Positions 1 through 6,545 of a DNA stretch of 19,974 nucleotides are shown piece by piece. Below the pieces are notes generated by a model. The model saw only the letters and a list, made by a program, of their open reading frames with translations, was not told where the DNA came from and ran no database searches. The first letter of the stretch is position 1, and each line of letters begins with the position of its first letter. The translations under genes and the position numbers were made by a program. The stretch is taken from contig CAZCUR010000048.1 in assembly GCA_964501815.1 (NCBI GenBank), positions 1-19,974 of the forward strand, read 5' to 3'. This DNA is from Geothermobacter sp964501815 (GTDB lineage Bacteria > Desulfobacterota > Desulfuromonadia > Desulfuromonadales > Geothermobacteraceae).

Positions 1-231
1 TGCGCGGATGATGCCGATCAGATGGATGACCGCGTCGCAGCCGGCCATGCCCTGATCGAGACCGTCTCCCGAAACGGCGTCGCCCGGTTGGATGCGCAGC
101 CGGTCATGGCGCGCCAGTTTGCCCTCGGAGCCCGCCCGCGCCAGGCAGATGACCTCATGCTCCGCGGCCAGCAGCTGATTGACCAGCTCCCGGCCGACAA
201 ATCCGGTTCCGCCGGTTACGAAAACTTTCAT
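1..231 (-). CDS. NAD(P)-dependent epimerase/dehydratase-like protein, N-terminal part (truncated by window edge)
   Basis: This reading frame starts at the ATG at 231-229 and stays open to base 1, so only the first 77 residues are seen. It begins MKVFVTGGTGFVGRELV, a beta-strand followed by the GxxGxxG dinucleotide-binding turn typical of extended SDR/NAD-dependent epimerases and of NDUFA9/NmrA-like proteins. A later stretch, GCDAVIHLIGIIR, fits the strand that packs next to the cofactor, and its HLIGI sequence resembles the complex-I NDUFA9-like SDR group. An AAGGAG Shine-Dalgarno lies at 246-241 on the minus strand, about 9 nt before the ATG. It follows rtcB on the same strand after 74 nt and may be co-transcribed with it. 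The Rossmann fold is clear. The substrate cannot be told, because the catalytic Tyr-x3-Lys region lies outside the window. Confidence 0.82.
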   Translation of the reverse strand, partial: MKVFVTGGTGFVGRELVNQLLAAEHEVICLARAGSEGKLARHDRLRIQPGDAVSGDGLDQGMAGCDAVIHLIGIIRA

Positions 232-305
232 GTCCCAGTCTCCTTAGGGTTGCCTCTGCCTGACAAGTCTGTCTGCCTTTTCTCGCCACGCGCCACGCGC
301 CGCCC

Positions 306-1748
306 CTATCCCTTGACCACCACCAGCGGTTTCAGCCGGGCGAGCAGACGGCCGAGTCCGGCCTGCTCGGCCACGTGCACCACTTCGGTGACATCCTTGT
401 AGGCTTCGGGGATCTCTTCGGCCACGGTCCCCCGGCCGGCAGCGCGCAGGCGGATACCCTGTGCCTTCAGGTCGCCGAAGATGTCCCGGCCTCTGGCGGC
501 CTTTTTGGCGGCGTGACGCGACAGCAGCCGGCCGGCGCCGTGGCTGCAGGAACCGAAACTGTTCCGCATGGCCTCCTCGGTTCCCAGCATGACGTAGGAA
601 CAGCGGCCCATGTCGCCGGGGACCAGCACCGGCTGGCCCAGGTCGCGCAGGGTGGCCGGCAGGACCGGATGGTGCGGCGCAAAGGCGCGCGTCGCCCCCT
701 TGCGGTGGACGCAGAGCCGGCGCCGCCGGCCTTCGATTTCGTGGTCCTCCCACTTGGCGATGTTGTGACAGACGTCCCAGACCGTTGCCAGCCCCAGATC
801 GGCTTCCGTTCGCCCGAGGGTTTCGGCCAGGGATTTGCGCACCGCGCTGCTGATGATTTGCCGGTTGGCGAAGGCGAAGTTGGCGGCCGCCGCCATGGCG
901 GCGAGATAGTCCTGGCCTTCACGGCTGGTCAGCGGCGCGCAGCAGAGCTGGCGGTCGGGCAGGCTGATGCCGTAGCGTTGCACCGTCTTCTGCATGATGC
1001 GCACCTGGTCGTCGCAAACCTGGTAGCCGAGGCCGCGGCTGCCGGTGTGGATGCTGATGACCAGCTGGCCGGCAAACAGCCCCAGTCGATCGGCGGCGGC
1101 CTGGTCGAAGATGTCCTCAACGCGTTGCACCTCGAGAAAGTGGTTGCCGCTGCCAAGGGTGCCAAGCTGGTCGCGGCCGCGTTCCAGCGCCCGCTCCGAC
1201 AGCAGGTCCGGGTCGGCGCCGGCAAGTTTGCCGCCATCCTCGATGTGTTCCAGCTCCCGGGTCTGGCCGAATCCCTGCCGCACCGCCCAGGCGGCGCCTT
1301 CGGCCAGAACGCGTTTCAGTTCGGTGTGATTCAGGCGCAGCTGTTTTCGGGTGGAGCCGACGCCCGAGGGGACGGCCTGGTAGAGCCGGTCGGCAAGGCG
1401 GTCGGCCAGAGGTTCGATGCTGTCGGCTTCGAGATCGGTCCGCAACAGGCGGACCCCGCAGTTGATGTCGTAACCGACCCCTCCGGGGGAGACCACGCCT
1501 TCGTCAGCATCGAAGGCGGCGACGCCGCCGATGGGAAAGCCGTAGCCCCAGTGGATATCGGGCATGGCGATGGCCGGGCCGACAATGCCGGGCAGGGTGG
1601 CGACGTTGGCGACCTGCTGCAGGGCTTCGTCCTGGCGCAGGGCGGCCATCAGCTCTTCGCTGGCATAGACCAGGCCGATGGTTCTCATGGCGCCCTGGCG
1701 GGGAATTTCCCAGCACCAGTCGCTGCGCTTGCGAATCTTCAGATTCAT
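306..1748 (-). CDS. rtcB: RtcB family RNA-splicing ligase (tRNA ligase)
   Basis: RtcB joins RNA ends carrying 2',3'-cyclic phosphate or 3'-phosphate to 5'-OH ends, using GTP and Mn2+. In bacteria it acts in RNA repair. The 480-residue length matches long archaeal-type RtcB proteins. Family hallmarks are visible in order: MPDIHWGYGFPIGG (62-75), GYDINCGVR (92-100) with metal ligands D94 and C97, GNHFLEV with H203, IHTGSRG with H234, DVCHN with H328, and SCSHGAGR, where H403 is the expected guanylylated histidine. All of these catalytic residues are intact. The ATG at 1748 lies 6 nt after the archease stop and has a close GAGGGG just upstream, so translation is probably coupled to archease. An internal Met at residue 21 is a less likely start. 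Clustering with archease strongly supports the assignment. Confidence 0.96.
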   Translation of the reverse strand: MNLKIRKRSDWCWEIPRQGAMRTIGLVYASEELMAALRQDEALQQVANVATLPGIVGPAIAMPDIHWGYGFPIGGVAAFDADEGVVSPGGVGYDINCGVRLLRTDLEADSIEPLADRLADRLYQAVPSGVGSTRKQLRLNHTELKRVLAEGAAWAVRQGFGQTRELEHIEDGGKLAGADPDLLSERALERGRDQLGTLGSGNHFLEVQRVEDIFDQAAADRLGLFAGQLVISIHTGSRGLGYQVCDDQVRIMQKTVQRYGISLPDRQLCCAPLTSREGQDYLAAMAAAANFAFANRQIISSAVRKSLAETLGRTEADLGLATVWDVCHNIAKWEDHEIEGRRRRLCVHRKGATRAFAPHHPVLPATLRDLGQPVLVPGDMGRCSYVMLGTEEAMRNSFGSCSHGAGRLLSRHAAKKAARGRDIFGDLKAQGIRLRAAGRGTVAEEIPEAYKDVTEVVHVAEQAGLGRLLARLKPLVVVKG

Positions 1749-1754
1749 ATCCCC

Positions 1755-2159
1755 TCACAGGTCGAGATAGATGCGTGCGCGCCAGTTGCCCTCGGTGCCG
1801 TTCACTTCGAGCTGGTGCCAGGTCGCCGCCTTGACTTCCCGCAGCGGCCGCCCCGGCAGGACCGGCGCACACTGAAGTTCGGCGTCAAGTTTCGTATCCG
1901 AGCAGGTCCGGATACGCGCGTCCGTCACCACCTGTCCCTGTTCGAGCAGAAAGATAAATTCATTGTACCAGTTGACCAGCAGTTCCTCGACGGAGTCGGC
2001 CAAAATCATGGACCTGCGATGCGACTGGGGGCCGACCGGCTCGTAATCGACCAGCTCCGGGAAACTGAGCGCGGCCTGGCGCAACAGGCCGGCCAGACTG
2101 GCAGCTTCCAGTTCGACCCCTGTATCGGCGGTATGTTCCAGCAGACGGTACTGGTCCAT
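1755..2159 (-). CDS. Archease (RtcB-activating protein)
   Basis: Archease is a small metal-binding protein that accelerates RtcB guanylylation and gives the ligase multiple turnover. The predicted protein has 134 residues, the usual family size. It begins MDQYRLLEHTADTGVE, where the HTAD segment is the archease N-terminal signature, and it ends WRARIYLDL, a typical archease C-terminus with a conserved acidic metal site near the end. The segment SVEELLVNWYNEFIFLLE (about 55-72) is the conserved helix. I chose the ATG at 2159 because GGAGGAG sits 5 nt upstream; the frame stays open to 2345, but the extra N-terminal sequence looks non-coding and would run into promoter sequence. It is the first gene of an operon with rtcB. 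Confidence 0.93.
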   Translation of the reverse strand: MDQYRLLEHTADTGVELEAASLAGLLRQAALSFPELVDYEPVGPQSHRRSMILADSVEELLVNWYNEFIFLLEQGQVVTDARIRTCSDTKLDAELQCAPVLPGRPLREVKAATWHQLEVNGTEGNWRARIYLDL

Positions 2160-2192
2160 GGGCACTCCTCCGGCGCTTTTTAGCCCTGTCAC

Positions 2193-2198
2193 ATTATA
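2193..2198 (-). promoter_or_regulatory. Candidate -10 box for the archease-rtcB operon
   Basis: Read on the minus strand, positions 2198-2193 give a perfect TATAAT, about 34 nt upstream of the archease start codon. This would place transcription initiation near 2186, with a leader of about 27 nt containing the GGAGGAG ribosome site. No good -35 is seen at 16-18 nt spacing, since the sequence there is GC-rich, so the promoter may depend on an activator. The position is good and the -10 match exact, but a lone hexamer is weak evidence. Confidence 0.4.
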
Positions 2199-2270
2199 AA
2201 CAGAAATCGGTTTTCCGGCGTGGACAGGCCCGGACGGCCTGCTAAAATTGACGTCATTTAATCGTATTGC

Positions 2271-2311
2271 TGTATACGTTAGCCGATACCCTGTCTGGTA
2301 TAACGTATACA
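2271..2311. repeat. 11-bp perfect inverted repeat, probable operator
   Basis: TGTATACGTTA (2271-2281) is repeated exactly in inverted form as TAACGTATACA (2301-2311), with a 19-nt spacer. The centre-to-centre distance is 30 bp, close to three helical turns, and each arm contains the palindrome GTATAC. The element lies upstream of candidate promoters for both divergent operons. It does not look like a terminator because no T-run follows and the spacer is long. A dimeric or paired regulator-binding site is the simplest reading; which regulator binds is unknown. Confidence 0.6.
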
Positions 2312-2331
2312 CGATCGTGGTTGAATTGCCC

Positions 2332-2376
2332 TTGACACCGACCAAGGCCGGTCGCTAATAACAACACTGTTATATT
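2332..2376 (+). promoter_or_regulatory. Candidate promoter(s) of the hydrogenase operon
   Basis: A perfect TTGACA (2332-2337) is followed 18 nt later by TAATAA (2356-2361). Slightly downstream, TGT-TATATT (2368-2376) fits an extended -10 (TGn plus a 5/6 match to TATAAT). Either would give a leader of roughly 120-140 nt before the small-subunit gene. The second box lies inside the inverted repeat ATAACA-N4-TGTTAT (2358-2373), suggesting regulated access. Another TTGACA at 2439-2444 has no good -10. I cannot choose among these from sequence alone. Confidence 0.4.
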
Positions 2377-2506
2377 TTGCGGGTCATGCCGCAGCCTTTC
2401 CAGGATTAAAATTAAACAAACCTCAGCAAAACAGAACGTTGACATTTTTTAAAATTCGAATTCCGTTTTGATCAGGGTTTCCGTACCAGCGAAAGGAGGA
2501 TACGCC

Positions 2507-3625
2507 ATGAAACCTGACCAGCAGCCCCATGAGGGAACCATTTCTGAAGAGATCCTTCAGAAGTGGGAGAAGCGCGGGGTCTCCCGGCGCGATTTCATCA
2601 AGTTCTGTACTGCAACGACGGCCGCCATGGCCCTGCCGATGAGCTTTGTGCCCAAAGTGGCCGAGGCCATCGAGGACAAGCGGGTGCCGGTTATCTGGGT
2701 TGAATTCCAGAGCTGTTCCGGCGATTCCGAGGCGTTTTTGCGCGCCAATCAGCCGACCGCCGGCGACATCATCCTTGATGTCATCTCTCTGGAGTATTCC
2801 GAGGTGGTCATGGCCGCGGCCGGGCACCAGGCCGAAGAAGCCAAGAAGCAGGCCATGGAGAAATACAAGGGCAAGTATGTCCTTGTGGTTGAAGGCGCCA
2901 TTCCCAAAGGGGATAACGGCGCCTACTGCACCGTCGGTGGCGAGAGTGCCGTGGCCAGCTGCACCGAGCTGGTGAAAAACGCCGCCGCCACCATCTGCGT
3001 CGGCTCCTGCGCCTCCTTTGGCGGCATTCCGGCGGCCGCGCCCAACCCGACCGGCGCGGTTTCGGTCATGGAGCTGGTCCCCGGTGCTCCGGTGGTCAAC
3101 CTGCCGGGCTGCCCGGTCAATGCCGAGAACCTGACCGCCACCATTGTCCATTTTCTCACCTTCGGCAAACTGCCGGCCACCGACGCCCTGGGCCGTCCCA
3201 AGTTTGCCTACGGCAAGCGCATCCACGACAACTGCGAGCGCCGGGCCCATTTCGACGCCGGTCAATACGCCGAGAAATTCGGCGACGAGGGTCATCGCAA
3301 GGGCTACTGTCTCTACAAGCTCGGCTGCAAGGGTCCGGAGACCTTCCACAACTGTCCGACGGTTCGTTACAACGAAGGCACCAGCTGGCCGGTCATGTCC
3401 GGTCATGGCTGCATCGGCTGCTCCGAGCCGCAGTTCTGGGACACCATGAGCCCCTTCTACCGCCGGCTGCCCAAAGTGCCTGGCTTTGGCGTTGAAATGA
3501 CCGCCGACAAGGTGGGGATTGGTCTGGCGGCGGCTACGGCCGTGGCCTTTGGCGCCCACGGCGTCGCCAGCTGTTTCCGCAAGAGCGACAACATGGAAAA
3601 AGACAAGGTGATCGAGGAGGAATAA
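2507..3625 (+). CDS. NiFe hydrogenase small (FeS) subunit, Tat-exported, membrane-anchored
   Basis: This is the electron-transfer subunit of a periplasm-facing group 1 uptake hydrogenase (372 residues). A strong AAAGGAGGA 6 nt upstream fixes the ATG at 2507; the frame is open further 5' but without such a site. The twin-arginine signal SRRDFIKFC is at 26-34, followed by a hydrophobic stretch. Cluster ligands can be read by family alignment: proximal C70, C168 and C202; distal H240, C243, C268 and C274; medial C283, C302 and C305 with WP (294-295) where a fourth cysteine would be absent. The usual proximal CxxC is instead C70-S-G-D73, so Asp replaces a cysteine. A hydrophobic C-terminal helix (about 336-355) should anchor the protein in the membrane. 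It is the first gene of the operon; the large subunit starts 4 nt after its stop. Confidence 0.95.
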   Translation: MKPDQQPHEGTISEEILQKWEKRGVSRRDFIKFCTATTAAMALPMSFVPKVAEAIEDKRVPVIWVEFQSCSGDSEAFLRANQPTAGDIILDVISLEYSEVVMAAAGHQAEEAKKQAMEKYKGKYVLVVEGAIPKGDNGAYCTVGGESAVASCTELVKNAAATICVGSCASFGGIPAAAPNPTGAVSVMELVPGAPVVNLPGCPVNAENLTATIVHFLTFGKLPATDALGRPKFAYGKRIHDNCERRAHFDAGQYAEKFGDEGHRKGYCLYKLGCKGPETFHNCPTVRYNEGTSWPVMSGHGCIGCSEPQFWDTMSPFYRRLPKVPGFGVEMTADKVGIGLAAATAVAFGAHGVASCFRKSDNMEKDKVIEEE

Positions 3626-3629
3626 GACG

Positions 3630-5342
3630 ATGGCCCAGAGAATAGCAGTCGATCCGATTACCCGCATTGAGGGGCACCTGCGCATCGAGGCGCAGCTTGA
3701 AGGTGGCAAGATTGCCAATGCCTGGAGCTCCTCGACCGCCTTTCGCGGCATTGAAACCATTCTCAAGGGACGCGATCCGCGCGACGCCCATCATTTCACC
3801 CAGCGCTTCTGCGGCGTCTGCACCACGGTCCATTCGATGGCCAGCATTCGCGCCGTTGAGGATGCGCTGAACATCCAGATTCCCGACAACGCCCGGCTGA
3901 TCCGCAACCTGATCATGGGCATCCAGAACGTGCAGGACCACGTGATCCATTTCTATCACCTGCACGCCCTCGACTGGGTCGACATCACCAGCGCCCTGCA
4001 GGCCGACCCGAAGAAGACCGCCCGGCTGGCCCAGTCGATCTCCGACTGGCCCAACAGCAGCGTCACCTATTTCAAGGCGGTCAAGGAGCGGGTCGCCGCC
4101 TTTGTCCAGACCGGCCGGCTCGGTCCGTTCCAGAACGCCTACTGGGGCCACAGCGCCTACCGGTTGCCGCCTGAAGCCAACCTGATGGCGGTGGCTCATT
4201 ATCTCGAGGCGCTCGAATGGCAGAAGGACGTCATCAAGGTGCACGCCATTCTCGGTTCGAAGAACCCGCATCCGCAGACCTTCCTGGTCGGCGGCATGGC
4301 GGTGCCGGTCGATCCCGACAGCCAGAACGCCATCAACGCCGACAAGATCGCCTATATGCAGAAACTGCTGAAAAAGGCGCGCCTGTTCGTCGAGAAGGTC
4401 TACATCCCCGACCTGCTGGCGGTTGCGTCCTTCTACAAGGACTGGGCGGCCATCGGCGGCGGTGTCGGCAACTACCTGTGCTACGGTGACTTCCCCATGG
4501 ACAACAGCGGCGGGACCGGCAACCTCTATTTCCCGCGCGGCGTCATCATGGGCAAGGACCTGGCCAACGTGCTGGAGATGGACGAGAAGAAGATCACCGA
4601 GTACGTCACCCACAGCTGGTACAGCTACAGCGGCGGGGACGACAAGGGCCTGCATCCCTACCAGGGCGAGACCAACCACAACTACACCGGTCCCAAGCCG
4701 CCCTATGACTTCCTCGATACCGACGGCAAGTACAGCTGGGTCAAGTCGCCGCGCTACAACGATCAGCCGATGGAGGTTGGTCCGCTGGCGCGTGTGCTGG
4801 TCGCCTACGCTTCCGGCAACGAGGACGCCAAGGCGATCGTCGGCCATGTGCTCAAGACCCTCGGTGTCGGTCCCGAGGCGCTCTTCTCCACCCTCGGCCG
4901 TACCGCGGCCCGCGGTGTCGATTGCCTGATGCTGGCGCGCATGAACGAGAAGTGGCTGATGCAGCTGGCCGACAACATGGGCCGCGGCATCCTCGAGACC
5001 CACAACGCCGAAAAGTGGGATCCCTCGACCTGGCCGAAAGAAGCCCAGGGCTTCGGCTATCACGAAGCGCCGCGCGGCGCTCTGGGGCACTGGATCCGCA
5101 TCGAGAACGGCAAGATCGCCAACTACCAGGCGGTTGTCCCCTCGACCTGGAACGCCGGTCCGCGCGATGCCGCCGGGCAGATGGGCCCCTACGAGGCGGC
5201 CCTGGTCGGCACTCCGATCGCCGACGAGAAGAAACCGCTGGAGATTCTGCGCACCATCCATTCGTTTGACCCGTGCCTTGCCTGCGCGGTGCATGTGATG
5301 GACGGTCAGGGGAACGAACTGATCAAGGTCAAGGCTCTCTGA
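3630..5342 (+). CDS. NiFe hydrogenase large (catalytic) subunit
   Basis: The 570-residue catalytic subunit carries the NiFe(CN)2CO site that splits H2. The N-terminal motif RFCGVC gives ligands C61 and C64, and the C-terminal motif DPCLACAVH gives C549, C552 and H555. TRIEGH near the N-terminus includes E14, the glutamate implicated in proton transfer in this family. After H555 a 15-residue tail is predicted to be removed by the maturation protease encoded two genes downstream. There is no signal peptide, as expected, since the large subunit is exported with the Tat-bearing small subunit. The GAGGAGG ribosome site (3614-3620) lies inside the end of the small-subunit gene, implying coupled translation. 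Motif surroundings (GRDPRDA...ITQR-like) fit group 1 uptake enzymes; the exact subgroup is not certain. Confidence 0.97.
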   Translation: MAQRIAVDPITRIEGHLRIEAQLEGGKIANAWSSSTAFRGIETILKGRDPRDAHHFTQRFCGVCTTVHSMASIRAVEDALNIQIPDNARLIRNLIMGIQNVQDHVIHFYHLHALDWVDITSALQADPKKTARLAQSISDWPNSSVTYFKAVKERVAAFVQTGRLGPFQNAYWGHSAYRLPPEANLMAVAHYLEALEWQKDVIKVHAILGSKNPHPQTFLVGGMAVPVDPDSQNAINADKIAYMQKLLKKARLFVEKVYIPDLLAVASFYKDWAAIGGGVGNYLCYGDFPMDNSGGTGNLYFPRGVIMGKDLANVLEMDEKKITEYVTHSWYSYSGGDDKGLHPYQGETNHNYTGPKPPYDFLDTDGKYSWVKSPRYNDQPMEVGPLARVLVAYASGNEDAKAIVGHVLKTLGVGPEALFSTLGRTAARGVDCLMLARMNEKWLMQLADNMGRGILETHNAEKWDPSTWPKEAQGFGYHEAPRGALGHWIRIENGKIANYQAVVPSTWNAGPRDAAGQMGPYEAALVGTPIADEKKPLEILRTIHSFDPCLACAVHVMDGQGNELIKVKAL

Positions 5343-5357
5343 GCAAGGAGACTCGCC

Positions 5358-6011
5358 ATGTTGCAGATACGCTATGTCTGGGAGTGGCCGGTCCGGATCA
5401 CCCACTGGGTCAACGTGATCAGTATCGTGGTCCTGTCGGTTACCGGATTCTATATCGGCAATCCGTTCGTGACCGTGTCGAGCGCCAGCCAGTACGTCAT
5501 GGGCACCATGCGGGTGGTGCATTACGGCTTCGCCTACGCCTTCGCCCTGTCGGTGCTTTCGCGGCTGATCTGGTCGCTGGTGGGGAATCACCACGCCTCC
5601 TGGCGTGAGTTCTTCCCCTGGGCTACGGCCAGCGGCTGGCGCCGGATTATCGGCACCTTCAAGTACTACACCTTCCTGGCCAAGAAGCCGCCCTATGAGG
5701 TCGGCCACAACGCTCTGGCCGCCATGGCCTATTCGGCGGTGATGCTGCTCTACATCATCCAGATCGTCAGCGGCTTCGCCCTCTACGGCCAGATGGCCCC
5801 CGGCAGCGGCTGGGACAGCATCCTCGGTCCGGTGCTGGTCGCCTTCGGCAACCAGGGACTGCGTCTGGTGCATCACGTGATCATGTGGCTGCTGATCGGC
5901 TTCGCCATCCACCACGTCTACAGCGCCTGGCTGATGGACGTGAAGGAGAAGAACGGCACGCTGAGCTCGATCTTCGGCGGCTATAAATTCGTCGAGCCCG
6001 AGGATCTCTGA
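5358..6011 (+). CDS. cybH: Hydrogenase b-type cytochrome subunit (HyaC/CybH family)
   Basis: This 217-residue integral membrane diheme cytochrome b should accept electrons from the small subunit and reduce the quinone pool. Four hydrophobic segments are visible at about 17-36, 53-75, 122-143 and 169-190. Histidines suited to heme ligation lie near them: H16, H55, H117, H172/H173 and H185/H186. The start THWVN (15-19) and the later RLVHHVIMW and IHHVYSAW stretches are characteristic of the Ni/Fe-hydrogenase b-type family. An AAGGAG site precedes the ATG, which is 15 nt after the large-subunit stop. The gene ends in TGATG, so its stop overlaps the protease start by one base. With this anchor the enzyme resembles Hya/Hup-type uptake hydrogenases rather than HybAB-type ones. 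Confidence 0.94.
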   Translation: MLQIRYVWEWPVRITHWVNVISIVVLSVTGFYIGNPFVTVSSASQYVMGTMRVVHYGFAYAFALSVLSRLIWSLVGNHHASWREFFPWATASGWRRIIGTFKYYTFLAKKPPYEVGHNALAAMAYSAVMLLYIIQIVSGFALYGQMAPGSGWDSILGPVLVAFGNQGLRLVHHVIMWLLIGFAIHHVYSAWLMDVKEKNGTLSSIFGGYKFVEPEDL

Positions 6012-6493
6012 TGCAGGTGCTGGTTCTCGGTATCGGCAACAGCCTGATGAGCGACGACGGCTTCGGTATCCGGGTCGTCGAACAGCTGCAGCGCCGGTAC
6101 CGGTTTCCGGACAATGTCCGGGTGCTTGACGGCGGCACCCTCGGCCTCGACCTGCTGCCGCATCTGGAAGGGGTCGAGAAACTGCTGATCGTCGATGCCG
6201 TCGACATGAAGAGTGAACCGGGCACCATCTTCCGCCTCGAAGGGGAAGAGGTGCCCCGGGCCTTCGCCAACAAGCTTTCTGTGCACCAGATGGGGGTTCA
6301 GGACTTGCTGGCGGTGGCCGAACTGCAGGGCTACTGCCCTCCGGAGCTGGTCTTCTGGGGCGTACAGCCCGCCAGCATCGAAATGAACATGGAGCTCAGT
6401 CCCCAGGTGGTCCCGGCGGTGGACCAGGTGGTGGAAAAAATCGCCGGGGAACTGACTTCATGGGGGTGTGCGCCGCAAAAACTCGCCACCTGA
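6011..6493 (+). CDS. Hydrogenase maturation endopeptidase (HyaD/HybD family)
   Basis: This 160-residue cytoplasmic protease removes the C-terminal extension of the hydrogenase large subunit once nickel is inserted. It begins MQVLVLGIGNSLMSDDGFG, the family signature. By alignment to HybD the nickel-sensing residues are D16 (Glu in HybD), D62 in IVDAVD and H92 in SVHQMG. LDGGTLGLDLL (39-49) is also conserved. Translation is coupled to the cytochrome gene through a TGATG overlap. Its substrate is very likely the large subunit of this operon, which has the matching cleavable tail after its DPCxxCxxH motif. Confidence 0.95.
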   Translation: MQVLVLGIGNSLMSDDGFGIRVVEQLQRRYRFPDNVRVLDGGTLGLDLLPHLEGVEKLLIVDAVDMKSEPGTIFRLEGEEVPRAFANKLSVHQMGVQDLLAVAELQGYCPPELVFWGVQPASIEMNMELSPQVVPAVDQVVEKIAGELTSWGCAPQKLAT

Positions 6494-6496
6494 CCA

Positions 6497-6527
6497 GGGG
6501 CCGGCCCGGATGGGCCGGCCTTCCGTT
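6497..6527 (+). terminator. Hairpin after the hydrogenase protease (weak terminator or processing site)
   Basis: GGCCGGCCC (6499-6507), loop GGAT, then GGGCCGGCC (6512-6520) form a perfect 9-bp GC-only stem that can be extended by G-T pairs. It starts just after the protease stop at 6493. The following TTCCGTTTT is only moderately T-rich, so termination may be partial. It could instead stabilise the upstream mRNA 3' end and set a lower level for the downstream cytochrome. Confidence 0.55.
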
Positions 6528-6545
6528 TTGGAGGGACAAGAATTG

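Larger units (their letters stand above)
2160..2506. other. Divergent intergenic region between archease and the hydrogenase operon
   Basis: This stretch of 347 nt separates two divergent operons. No convincing gene is present on either strand. From about 2240 to 2470 it is distinctly AT-rich compared with its flanks. It holds an 11-bp inverted repeat (2271-2311), the palindrome TGACGTCA (2249-2256), a second inverted repeat ATAACA-N4-TGTTAT (2358-2373), the palindrome AATTCGAATT (2453-2462) and promoter-like boxes in both directions. It is the main candidate control region of the window. Confidence 0.7.

Noticed and set aside
271..303. Short CGCCACG direct repeat and GACA...TGTC symmetry between rtcB and the epimerase
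   Set aside because: There are only two repeat units and no stable stem with a T-run in either direction, so there is no support for a terminator or a repeat family.
375..2183. 602-codon plus-strand open frame opposite rtcB and archease
   Set aside because: It is antisense to two conserved genes with clear active-site residues and has no domain of its own.
2249..2256. TGACGTCA palindrome, identical to a eukaryotic CRE site
   Set aside because: An 8-bp palindrome can arise by chance. The resemblance to a eukaryotic element has no meaning in a bacterial promoter, so it is not listed as a separate feature.
2319..2330. Possible sigma-54 (-24/-12) promoter upstream of the hydrogenase genes
   Set aside because: The GG and GC elements are 9 nt apart instead of the required 12, so the spacing does not fit.
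2160..2345. N-terminal extension of archease up to 2345
   Set aside because: It has no family similarity, would cover the TATAAT box and the inverted repeat, and a strong ribosome site supports the start at 2159.
3534..5915. Very long minus-strand open frame (793 codons) opposite the hydrogenase genes
   Set aside because: It mirrors conserved hydrogenase coding sequence in a GC-rich genome. The translation is low-complexity (rich in G, V, D, H, R) with no recognisable domain and it crosses gene borders.
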